From Bacillota bacterium (GTDB lineage Bacteria; Bacillota; Clostridia; Lachnospirales; Lachnospiraceae): a stretch of 64,000 bases of DNA. The stretch covers positions 73,391 to 137,390 of the forward strand of contig JAEWCQ010000003.1 of NCBI GenBank assembly GCA_023390555.1, given 5' to 3'. The notes beneath the pieces are model-generated. The model saw only the letters and a program-made list of their open reading frames with translations. It was not told the DNA's origin and did not search any database. The first letter of the stretch is position 1. Each line of letters starts with the position of its first letter. The translations under genes were made by a program, and so were the position numbers. This document shows positions 25,871-33,299 of this stretch, in pieces.

Positions 25871-26446
25871 TTACAGCGCTATTTTTTTTAATGCTGTTTC
25901 CAAAAATTCGATGATTTTCTTATTCTTTTGTTCTCTCGGAATATCTTTATCCAATAAAATTCCCAATTGCCCGAATACAATGAAAGCTGCGGCTGTGTCG
26001 GGATCTTCCAGTCGAATCCGGCCTGCTTCACACTCCTTTGAAAATAAGGCTTGAACATGCGGGCAGACTTTTCTGCAAATAGCCAGTGACAACCGATCAT
26101 GAAAAGAATCCGTTCCCTGCCCATGAAAGATATCATAATACGTCCGATCCTCTTTTTCAATATTCGCAAAATCAGGCATGCATGAAATCTTTTCCGGCAG
26201 TTCCTTCGAAGGATCCTCCAGAATACCGATCAGCTTGTCGGCAATATGCTGTGCATATGCATCCACGGCACTTTCAAAGATCTCTTCTTTTGATTTAAAA
26301 TACCGGTAACACAGCCCCTGTGATATCCCGAGAGCTGCTGCAATATCGGAAATCGAGGTTTTATCATATCCCTTTTCTTGAAACACGCTTATAGATGCAT
26401 CCAATATCTCTTTTTTTCTGACTTCAACAGACTTTATTTCCCGCAT
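25871..26446 (-). CDS. TetR family regulator
   Basis: The 191-residue protein has a TetR helix-turn-helix at about 10-55 (ISDIAAALGISQGLCYRYFKSKEEIF in parts) and a helical ligand domain. The start has GGAAAGGGG upstream. A TTGACA-17-TAGAGT promoter (26501-26473) and a palindrome touching its -35 suggest autorepression. A matching palindrome before the downstream membrane-protein gene makes that gene a second target. Confidence 0.9.
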   Translation of the reverse strand: MREIKSVEVRKKEILDASISVFQEKGYDKTSISDIAAALGISQGLCYRYFKSKEEIFESAVDAYAQHIADKLIGILEDPSKELPEKISCMPDFANIEKEDRTYYDIFHGQGTDSFHDRLSLAICRKVCPHVQALFSKECEAGRIRLEDPDTAAAFIVFGQLGILLDKDIPREQKNKKIIEFLETALKKIAL

Positions 26447-26472
26447 CTTATTCCCCTTTCCTGCCAGAATTT

Positions 26473-26515
26473 ACTCTAGCAGAAAAGATTATTTCTGTCA
26501 ATGAATAATATTCAT
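26473..26515 (-). promoter_or_regulatory. tetR promoter with overlapping TetR operator, site 2
   Basis: On the minus strand TTGACA (26501-26496) and TAGAGT (26478-26473) are 17 nt apart. The palindrome ATGAAT-AAT-ATTCAT at 26501-26515 abuts the -35 and shares one base with it. Confidence 0.7.
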
Positions 26516-26560
26516 TCATATGAATTTAGATATCAATTTAACTGCTTCTCATCTCAGACT

Positions 26561-27847
26561 CTATGCAACCGTCTCTCCCTCTAATTTGAATTCCTTTACA
26601 AGCAGTTCCAATTCGATCGCATTTTCTTTTAACACCCCTGTACTTTCTGCCAGATGTGCAGACTCCACATTTGTTTTGTTTACTTCCTGGAAAATATTAT
26701 TTACCTGATCGGTACTGTTGGCTGCCAACTGGGAAATAGCACTGGTCCGGTCCGTCACCACCTGCAAAGATGCGGACAATCCTTCGGATGCTGTGCTTAA
26801 GTCAGCAACGATGTTCTCTATCGATTGGGAATTCTGATCATATTCCTCTACTATCCCTCGGAATTTTTCATAGTCCGCTTTTACATTCTCTGAAAAGAAG
26901 GAAAGCAGATTGCCGGAACAGGTTGACAATTCCTCTACTGCAATCTTCACTTCATTCACCACTTTCGTGATCTTCTCCGTATTTTTTCTTGATTCTTTGG
27001 ATAGATTGCGAATCTCCGTCGCAATGACAGAGGACCCTGCTTCCTTATTTTCTGTATGGCTCGCTTCTTTATTTGCATTCAAAGCCAGCTTGTTGGTCTG
27101 GGAAGAGGCTTGCAGGATCGTATCCAGCAGAACCTGAATCTGATCTACCGCCTGAATATTCTGAAGTGCCGCTTCGAGTTTTCCACTGGTCGCTTCAAAC
27201 AGTTCTTCCGTCCGATTGACGGATTCCTCCAATTCGGTTTTCGCCCTGCCGGCTTTCTCCGAGATATCGGTGGATATCGCTGCTCCGTCTGAAGCTTTAT
27301 CTGCAATCGACTGTATCGCTGCATTTATTTCCGTCGCGGTCTCCGTAAGGGTTTTCGAATTATCCGATACCTCAGTTATGTCTTTCTGCACGATCTCAGC
27401 CAGCTGATTCACAGCTTCAATCTCCTGGCTCAGCTTATGTAACTCTTCTGCATGAATGCTCACATGACTGCCGATATCAAAGGATTTACTCCGTACCACA
27501 CCGATCAGTTCCCTCAGAGATATCCTCATATGATCCAGATACTCCACCAGCTCCCCGATCGAGTCGCTGCTCTCAATCGTGCAGACATTGGTAAAATCGC
27601 CGCTGCTCATTATTTCAAATGATTTTTTCAGCTCCATTAATGGCCTGATCACAGTCAGCCTGCCGATTGTATAGGATAGGATGCCAGTCACAAGACCTGC
27701 TGCTATACAGGCAATTACAAACAGCGTACCAGGTGTTCCGGATTTCACAGTCGTAAATAGACCGGCAAAAAGCGGGAAGATACACCCTATGAGCACACCG
27801 AAAGCCAGACACAGAATTCTGTATCTTTTCATAATACTTTTATTCAT
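26561..27847 (-). CDS. Methyl-accepting chemotaxis-like protein with degenerate signalling tip
   Basis: The 428-residue protein has membrane segments at about 11-31 and 41-61 with only a 10-residue outside loop, a HAMP segment at about 62-115, and a long coiled coil. The hairpin tip at 250-280 (QTNKLALNAN, then EASHTENKEAG) aligns without gaps to the normal QTNLLALNAAIEAARAGE region, but Arg, Gly-Glu and Phe positions that contact CheA and CheW are replaced. No flagellar or che genes are in the window. It may form a signalling rod for another partner. It is cotranscribed with the EAL-HDOD gene. Confidence 0.82.
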   Translation of the reverse strand: MNKSIMKRYRILCLAFGVLIGCIFPLFAGLFTTVKSGTPGTLFVIACIAAGLVTGILSYTIGRLTVIRPLMELKKSFEIMSSGDFTNVCTIESSDSIGELVEYLDHMRISLRELIGVVRSKSFDIGSHVSIHAEELHKLSQEIEAVNQLAEIVQKDITEVSDNSKTLTETATEINAAIQSIADKASDGAAISTDISEKAGRAKTELEESVNRTEELFEATSGKLEAALQNIQAVDQIQVLLDTILQASSQTNKLALNANKEASHTENKEAGSSVIATEIRNLSKESRKNTEKITKVVNEVKIAVEELSTCSGNLLSFFSENVKADYEKFRGIVEEYDQNSQSIENIVADLSTASEGLSASLQVVTDRTSAISQLAANSTDQVNNIFQEVNKTNVESAHLAESTGVLKENAIELELLVKEFKLEGETVA

Positions 27848-27874
27848 TCATTCACGCCTCCAACTATGTATTCA

Positions 27875-29086
27875 TTATTCACATACTTCTATGATATGAG
27901 CCGCCCACCGAATTGACACAATATATCCGTTATACAAAATTCCTGTGTCAATCTGGATGATTTTTGCATAGGTATCTACTTCCGTCCAATTTCCCTTCTC
28001 ATATGCCGCCAGCAGCCTGCAGATTGGTTTGAAGCTGCCTTCTCCATCAACAAGGGCATCGATTACATCTTCCGATATCAGCATTCCCTCAAGAACTTTC
28101 GTCATCGGAACATCGAGGATTGCATCAAGCATACTGAACAGACACATCATGGACACTTCTTCTTTGCGATTCCTGTATATACTGTTTTCTGCTACAAACT
28201 CCCCGAATCTGGAACGGACCAGAGACAGGCGCAAAAGTTCGACTGGTTTCTCCTGTGCGACATCCTGCAGCATCAGCACCCGGATCCATCGTTCCATCTC
28301 CACCAGCCCCATTCGGATCAGTGCTTTTTTAATCGAGCTGTAATGGCTTTCCTCCTTCCGGTGGCTGATCAGACGCATGAGCCTGTAGGACAGGTTCACA
28401 TCCGATGTAATCATTTTCGTAATTTTATCATAAGAGGCATCTTCTTTTTTTATCTCTGCTAAAATTCTGGTATAGATGATTCTGGAAGTTTTTTGGGCAT
28501 TCGGGCCGCCTACAAAGATCTTTGGTTTACTGAAAAAATATCCCTGAAATAAATGGAAGCCCATTTTCTTTGCCTGAAGAAATTCCTCTTCTGTTTCAAT
28601 CTTTTCCGCCAGCAGAATTTTCCCCTCAGAAATCGCTTCTTTTACATCTTCCTGAATGGTTTCCAGCGGAGTTACAATGATGTCGTATTTTAGTATGTCA
28701 GCAAAAGGTACCATGGGATACGAATAGAAATTTTGTGCAAAATCATCTAAAGCTATTTTATAGCCTCTTCTTTTTAAATATTGGATTCTGTCAACAAGGA
28801 AGCTATCCACTACAACTGTTTCAAGAACCTCAATAATCATCGTATTCGGATGAATCAGTTCAATCGTATCTGACATGATAAATTCATAATCAAAGTTAAT
28901 AAATGCCTTTGCTCTTCCGACAACCTGATCAATCCCCTGCTCAAATAATCCGCCCAGAACAACAGCCGTAGCCAGCCCGGAAGCCGCATCTGCAAATCCT
29001 TTCGCATTCAGATTTGCCCGAAACAGCAATTCATATCCATAAATTCTCATAGACTTATCAAATATCGGCTGTCTTGCAATAAACAT
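27875..29086 (-). CDS. EAL-HDOD signal transduction protein (YuxH-like)
   Basis: The 403-residue protein starts at the Met in MFIARQPIFDKSMRIYGYELLFR; a TTG 33 nt upstream is less likely because YuxH relatives begin at this point. Residues 1-190 are an EAL fold in which the EAL motif reads YELLF and the metal-binding residues are mostly lost, so it is probably not an active c-di-GMP phosphodiesterase. Residues 200-390 are an HDOD domain. Such proteins are regulatory in motility or stress pathways. The next gene is a chemoreceptor-like protein, 27 nt downstream. Confidence 0.87.
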   Translation of the reverse strand: MFIARQPIFDKSMRIYGYELLFRANLNAKGFADAASGLATAVVLGGLFEQGIDQVVGRAKAFINFDYEFIMSDTIELIHPNTMIIEVLETVVVDSFLVDRIQYLKRRGYKIALDDFAQNFYSYPMVPFADILKYDIIVTPLETIQEDVKEAISEGKILLAEKIETEEEFLQAKKMGFHLFQGYFFSKPKIFVGGPNAQKTSRIIYTRILAEIKKEDASYDKITKMITSDVNLSYRLMRLISHRKEESHYSSIKKALIRMGLVEMERWIRVLMLQDVAQEKPVELLRLSLVRSRFGEFVAENSIYRNRKEEVSMMCLFSMLDAILDVPMTKVLEGMLISEDVIDALVDGEGSFKPICRLLAAYEKGNWTEVDTYAKIIQIDTGILYNGYIVSIRWAAHIIEVCE

Positions 29087-29166
29087 ACATTCCACCGCTT
29101 TCTTTTGTTTATTTTCCAAAATATCTTACAATTCCCCCCAAAAACCGGGCTTTATGTATTGGAATT

Positions 29167-29196
29167 ATTATACTCCCTTCTCCAAAGCAGATACAA
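29167..29196 (-). promoter_or_regulatory. Promoter of the EAL-HDOD / chemoreceptor pair
   Basis: On the minus strand TTGTAT (29196-29191) and TATAAT (29172-29167) are 18 nt apart, about 80 nt before the EAL-HDOD start. Apart from this promoter and the tail of the neighbouring gene I see nothing clear in 29087-29266. Confidence 0.55.
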
Positions 29197-29266
29197 GCGC
29201 AACAACACTTTTAATAAGCAACTGTCTCCGGTCTTTTGGAAACAGACGGTGCTTTTTCTATTCTTA

Positions 29267-30583
29267 TCAGCAGCGTGGCTTCTTTCTGAAAAACCTTCTC
29301 TTTGGGGTACAGTCATGTATAAATACATGATAGCAATTTTCAGGCTTCACACAATTGAGGTATGGGCAGCAGGAATCCTTGCAGTGCAGGCAGCAGCCAT
29401 AAGGATAAGTTGCTGTGGAAGTGGCCGTACTTGCGGTTACCGTGGAAGTTGTCATCGTAGTTGTACTTGTGTTCGTACACGTACTTGTGTTTGTGCACGT
29501 ACTTGTGTTCGTACACGTGCTTGTGTTTGTACACGTGCTTGTGTTTGTACCTGTACTTGTGCCTGTGCATGTTGAAGTACCCGTAGTTGTGCTGCAGCTG
29601 ACACTCGGAAGACATCCGTTGAACGGATAATTATGGACTTCTGTGTGATTTGTTTCGCTGCCATTCGGAAGATAATTGTGTACAATGACATTTCCTTCTA
29701 TATTTCCTCCTGTCGTATAAACAGCTGCGTACGGTGCAAGTAAGGTTCCCTGAAAACTTGAGGAAGAGGTTGTGATATTTTTTGCATTATAAAAATTCCA
29801 GAGAATCCTGCGTTTTTCTTCTGCCGTCGGTAAGATGCCCTGCTCCATCTGGTTACAGGTAAATGTGGTAGGAGAAGGCATCGTATCCGGGACATTCGTG
29901 CTTCGGTAAACCGAATAATTTCCAAGTTCAATCACCGCTCCGGACACATTGATCAGATCGGTCGAGCCGGAAGGCGTCATGATTGTGATACTGTATATAT
30001 TACTGAGGGTATTTCCTCCCGAACCGATGACATTCGCGGACGGCGCAATCTGTGACGCACTGATATGAAAAATATTCAGGCTGTTGTTCAACCCAATCAA
30101 AAATACATTCCCATAGCAGTTGAGAATGATTGCCGTATTACTTGGACTGATCAGGCTTCCCCACTCATTCGACGCGCATTCTAAATAATGGGATGCCTCC
30201 ATAAAATTCACCGGAAGATTGCCGGTACATACCGGCTGAAGACTTTCATCTGCATTTCGGCAGGCCACATCTGTAACATCATAATCGTTCTCGGGTGTCA
30301 TAACTGTATTTCCGCCGAAATTAACCCCACCATTCCAGGTCAGATTTCCTCCGACCACCAGAGTGGGATCTGTTCCGTAAACCGGACTGGAAATCTGCGA
30401 TGGATTGCTAAGTGCAATCCCGATTTTAAAAGATTCAAAAACGGCATTCCCTGCGACGGCAACTCTTCCTTCCACGCTGCTTTGACGCTGAACCGCATCA
30501 CCCAGTGCGAACAAATTGTATTCCCCGGCCTGATATAGCGGTGAGCATTCTAATTGGATTCTGGTATTTGAATATGCTTTCAT
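29267..30583 (-). CDS. Choice-of-anchor A family protein with Cys-rich repeats, no signal peptide
   Basis: I place the start at 30583 (MKAYSNTRIQ), with AGGAGAG just upstream; a TTG start 75 nt earlier has no ribosome site. The 438-residue protein has the choice-of-anchor A domain at about 15-330 (NLFALGDAV, VEGRVAVAGN, SSSFQGTLLAPYAAV, GGNIEGNVIV). A Thr/Ser/Cys tandem of hexapeptides like TNTSTC follows at about 360-395, then a tail with ten or so cysteines. No export signal or anchor is seen. A sigma-K-like promoter upstream suggests a spore surface protein built in the mother cell. This is an inference. Confidence 0.75.
   Translation of the reverse strand: MKAYSNTRIQLECSPLYQAGEYNLFALGDAVQRQSSVEGRVAVAGNAVFESFKIGIALSNPSQISSPVYGTDPTLVVGGNLTWNGGVNFGGNTVMTPENDYDVTDVACRNADESLQPVCTGNLPVNFMEASHYLECASNEWGSLISPSNTAIILNCYGNVFLIGLNNSLNIFHISASQIAPSANVIGSGGNTLSNIYSITIMTPSGSTDLINVSGAVIELGNYSVYRSTNVPDTMPSPTTFTCNQMEQGILPTAEEKRRILWNFYNAKNITTSSSSFQGTLLAPYAAVYTTGGNIEGNVIVHNYLPNGSETNHTEVHNYPFNGCLPSVSCSTTTGTSTCTGTSTGTNTSTCTNTSTCTNTSTCTNTSTCTNTSTTTMTTSTVTASTATSTATYPYGCCLHCKDSCCPYLNCVKPENCYHVFIHDCTPKRRFFRKKPRC
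29463..29570 (-). repeat. 18-bp tandem repeat in the choice-of-anchor A gene
   Basis: Six units of about GTACTTGTGTTCGTACAC run end to end with a few changes (GTG for GTA, TTT for TTC). Each encodes six residues of the type TSTCTN on the minus strand. Copy number could vary by slippage. It is in frame and coding, not a CRISPR. Confidence 0.85.
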
Positions 30584-30616
30584 ACTGTCTCTCCTGCTGA
30601 AAGGGCTTGATATAAA

Positions 30617-30644
30617 TACATATATGAAAAACCAGAAGAAAGGT
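30617..30644 (-). promoter_or_regulatory. Sigma-K-like sporulation promoter
   Basis: On the minus strand AC (30644-30643) is followed after 16 nt by CATATATGTA (30626-30617), close to the sigma-K pattern AC-N16-CATA-N3-TA but with one extra base before the last TA. The predicted start point is about 25 nt before the chosen ATG. No sigma-A promoter of better quality is seen for this gene. Confidence 0.4.
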
Positions 30645-30738
30645 TCCAACTTTTTCAATATTTATTTCTGATGATTGCATGCTTAAAAAGGGCGGTAATA
30701 ACATAGTATGATATTGACAGGATCAGTAAGGATATTTT

Positions 30739-32034
30739 ATGAAAGTCGGAATATTAACGATGTTCAACGGACTGGCTTCGATTTACTCTCTGGTAAATGT
30801 GGTGGCAGATGAAATTCGGATGCTGCTGAATCAGGGAATTGAAGTCAGACTTCTGGTCTGCGAAGATCTGCCGGACAGAGAAAAGACAGGAATCTATCTG
30901 GATCCGAGGATTGAATGGGTCCGCGTATGCAATCGATATAGAGGAAAGCAGATTCAATGGAGGGATTATCATTCTCCGAGCGTTCCGATTCACTCCACCT
31001 TTATGGACGAGGCAACTGTTGTAGGAAAAGATCTGGTTCGAAAATTGAGTAATCTGGATGTATGTATCATGCATGATATTCATTATCAGGGATGGCATCT
31101 TTTGCATAATGTAGCTGTACGCTATGCGGCAGAGCGGCTGCCCAATCTGAGATTTATCGCGGTGACCCATTCCATGCCGGATGAAAGTCAAATTTATAAT
31201 TCAGTTTCCTGGCCGCATTCCGCCAGATACACCCCCATGGATCATACCATCTACACTTATCCCACTTCCTGCGGACTTCCATCCTTATCGAGACAGTATC
31301 GTGTCGATTTAAAAAGATGCCGTGTTTTAAATAATACGCTGGATCTGCTGGAATACATGAATCCCCAGATACTTGCGCTTCACGAAAAGGTGGATCTGTT
31401 GTCACCGGACCTCTTGATCGTATATCCGGCCAGATTTACCAGAGCAAAAAAATTTGAGAAAGTTGCCATGCTTGCAGGGGCCATGCGCAAAGTCAGCGGT
31501 TACAGTACCAAAGTAATTTTCAGCGAATTTCCGGCCATGGATACCATCTCGGAAGAGTATAAATCGGAGATTCGGCATTTCGGCGGTCTTTGCGGCCTGG
31601 AACCGGACGATATGGTATTTGTCAGTGAGCAGGGGTATCCGATGGGACTGAAACGTGAATCTATTCTAAATTTGTTCACCCTGTCCAATGTCTTCCTCTG
31701 TCCTTCCTGTTCGGAATCCTTTGGGCTGACTGCTCTGGAGGCAGCAGCGATGGGAAACTTTCTGGTATTGAATGAAGCCGTTCCGGCTCTGAAAGAGCTG
31801 GGAGATATGTTGCATGCCTACTACTTACGCTGGGATGCCTGCAACTTTGGGTTCAATACGGAAGAAAGCTATTATCCGGGAGAACTGGAATATTATGAGG
31901 AACATGGAAAAATCATTCTGGAAACGTTAGAACAGAATCCTCTGTTTCAGGCAAAGAGGAACGTAAGAAGACGCTACAGTCCCAAATGGGTGTATGAGAA
32001 CCAGTTAAAAGCGCTTTTAACCGAACAATACTGA
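30739..32034 (+). CDS. Glycosyltransferase, GT-B fold (group 1/4-like)
   Basis: The 431-residue protein begins with the MKVGILTMF strand and Gly-rich start of a GT-B N-domain. In the C-domain PARFTRAKKFEKVAMLAGAM and SCSESFGLTALEAAAMGN form the E-x7-E motif that binds the nucleotide sugar. Both donor and acceptor are unknown. There is no membrane segment. It is divergent from the choice-of-anchor A gene with only 155 bp between the starts, so it may glycosylate that Thr/Ser-rich protein; this is a guess from position. A terminator overlaps its stop codon. Confidence 0.85.
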   Translation: MKVGILTMFNGLASIYSLVNVVADEIRMLLNQGIEVRLLVCEDLPDREKTGIYLDPRIEWVRVCNRYRGKQIQWRDYHSPSVPIHSTFMDEATVVGKDLVRKLSNLDVCIMHDIHYQGWHLLHNVAVRYAAERLPNLRFIAVTHSMPDESQIYNSVSWPHSARYTPMDHTIYTYPTSCGLPSLSRQYRVDLKRCRVLNNTLDLLEYMNPQILALHEKVDLLSPDLLIVYPARFTRAKKFEKVAMLAGAMRKVSGYSTKVIFSEFPAMDTISEEYKSEIRHFGGLCGLEPDDMVFVSEQGYPMGLKRESILNLFTLSNVFLCPSCSESFGLTALEAAAMGNFLVLNEAVPALKELGDMLHAYYLRWDACNFGFNTEESYYPGELEYYEEHGKIILETLEQNPLFQAKRNVRRRYSPKWVYENQLKALLTEQY

Positions 32035-32060
32035 CCAGTGCTCCGATGAGCACTGGTTTT
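32034..32060 (+). terminator. Terminator after the glycosyltransferase
   Basis: ACCAGTGCTC, CGAT, GAGCACTGGT, then TTTTCG. The first arm starts on the last base of the stop codon. Confidence 0.88.
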
Positions 32061-32113
32061 CGTATCTTCAATTGAAAAAAATATCAGAATGGGAAACGCG
32101 ATGCCATAACGGC

Positions 32114-32200
32114 GGGACACATACTGAATTACTGGAAAAAGATGAAATTTATCGGAATTTCTGGAATGCCAGAAAAGCAGCTTTCGACTGGAAACTCTGA
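32114..32200 (+). pseudogene. Remnant of an ABC exporter ATPase C-terminus
   Basis: Twenty-eight codons read GTHTELLEKDEIYRNFWNAR and then KAAFDWKL to a stop at 32198-32200. This is the typical end of ABC exporter half-transporters (GTHEELL, IY-FW, R-AA-W). Nothing upstream in this frame resembles the rest of the protein. It looks like the leftover of a deletion between the glycosyltransferase and the EamA gene. Confidence 0.6.
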
Positions 32201-32208
32201 CAAGCCTG

Positions 32209-33180
32209 CTAGTTTTCTACCGGTTTTTTTGTTTTGGTCTTTCCGCTTTTTGACGGGAATAACTTCCAGGCGATGCCTTCGCTTCCAATCAGAAACATGC
32301 CGGCAATTACGAAAAAACCTCCAAACCATTGCCAGCTGTTCATGTGCTCACCAAGTAACGCCGTGGAGAGCAGCATGGCGGTAAACGGCATCATTCCGGA
32401 GAATGCCGCAGCGGTAAATGCACCGCAGCGCCTGATCCCGGCATACCAGCAGATAAAGGCCAGTGCTGTCACAAAGATCCCATACCAGAAAAGAGCCGTC
32501 CATTCGCGGAGTCCGATTCCTGCAAGCCTCTGTACCGGATGCTCGAACAGTGCCGGTATCAGACATAACGCGAGCGCGATTGCAGATACCACCGTGGTCT
32601 GTGCAATCGGATCAGACGTCCCGGTCTGTCCGCCCATTGCTTTCACCGCGGAAACACGTGACAGCGTATTAAAGGTCGACTCACAGGCAGCCGCACAGAG
32701 TACGAGCATATTTCCACCTAAATGCTCCAGGGACAAGCCGTTTCCCGGTGTCAGTAGACCCTGAAGGACCAGAATCCCTCCTACCGTACAGAAAATCCCA
32801 GCCAGTTTTCTTCCATTGACCGGTTCCTTCAGCAAAAATATCGCCAAAAGTGCTGTTATGGCCGGTGCCGCTCCGGTAAGTATGCCCGCCTCTCCGGTAC
32901 TCGTATAGGTCAATGCGCTTAACAAAAACAGGCGGAACAGAAAGATGCCGCAAAAAGCCTGAAGCGTCAGAAAGATGAAATTGGAAATAGACATCCGCCT
33001 CAGATAGTGCAGCAGTTGCTTCTTGCAAAGCGGAATTAAAAATAGAAGTGCAAAAAATAAGCTGACTGCCGTAATCGTAAACGTCCCCAGTTTTCCTGTG
33101 ACAAACCTGCCGGATATGGTACTTGTTCCCGCCAGCGAGAAAGCACCCATGAGATATAATTTTCCTTTTAAACGCTCCAT
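32209..33180 (-). CDS. EamA/DMT superfamily transporter
   Basis: The 323-residue protein starts at 33180 after AGGAGAGG. It has ten hydrophobic segments in two EamA repeats, with TGEAGILTGAAPAITALLAIFLLKEP in the first and the matching AAAFSGMMPFTAMLLSTALLGE in the second. It exports or imports small metabolites such as amino acids or drugs; the substrate is not visible. A MocR-type regulator gene is divergent 119 bp away, and such pairs are common, so MocR probably controls it. Confidence 0.9.
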   Translation of the reverse strand: MERLKGKLYLMGAFSLAGTSTISGRFVTGKLGTFTITAVSLFFALLFLIPLCKKQLLHYLRRMSISNFIFLTLQAFCGIFLFRLFLLSALTYTSTGEAGILTGAAPAITALLAIFLLKEPVNGRKLAGIFCTVGGILVLQGLLTPGNGLSLEHLGGNMLVLCAAACESTFNTLSRVSAVKAMGGQTGTSDPIAQTTVVSAIALALCLIPALFEHPVQRLAGIGLREWTALFWYGIFVTALAFICWYAGIRRCGAFTAAAFSGMMPFTAMLLSTALLGEHMNSWQWFGGFFVIAGMFLIGSEGIAWKLFPSKSGKTKTKKPVEN

Positions 33181-33201
33181 TTGTTCCTCTCCTGAAATAG
33201 A

Positions 33202-33229
33202 TTGCATTTCTAATCTGTGATGGTATAAT
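33202..33229 (+). promoter_or_regulatory. Promoter of the mocR-type gene, with nearby inverted repeat
   Basis: TTGCAT (33202-33207), 16 nt, TATAAT (33224-33229). Downstream, ACTGGTTC and GAGCCAGT form an imperfect inverted repeat at about 33242-33264, and a second CCAGT occurs near 33283. These may be the operator for the MocR protein on both divergent genes. Confidence 0.5.
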
Positions 33230-33299
33230 TTTACACATACCACTGGTTCTATGGAAGAGCCAGTATGGCGCAGATATTAAAGTACCAGTTGGAGGTCTT

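Noticed and set aside
29463..29570. CRISPR-like short repeats
   Set aside because: The 18-bp units have no spacers, stay in frame and encode part of the choice-of-anchor A protein.
30584..30658. Signal-peptide-like start (hydrophobic FFWFFIYVF) for the choice-of-anchor A protein
   Set aside because: It would use a TTG with no ribosome site and would place the start inside the predicted promoter. The ATG at 30583 has AGGAGAG.
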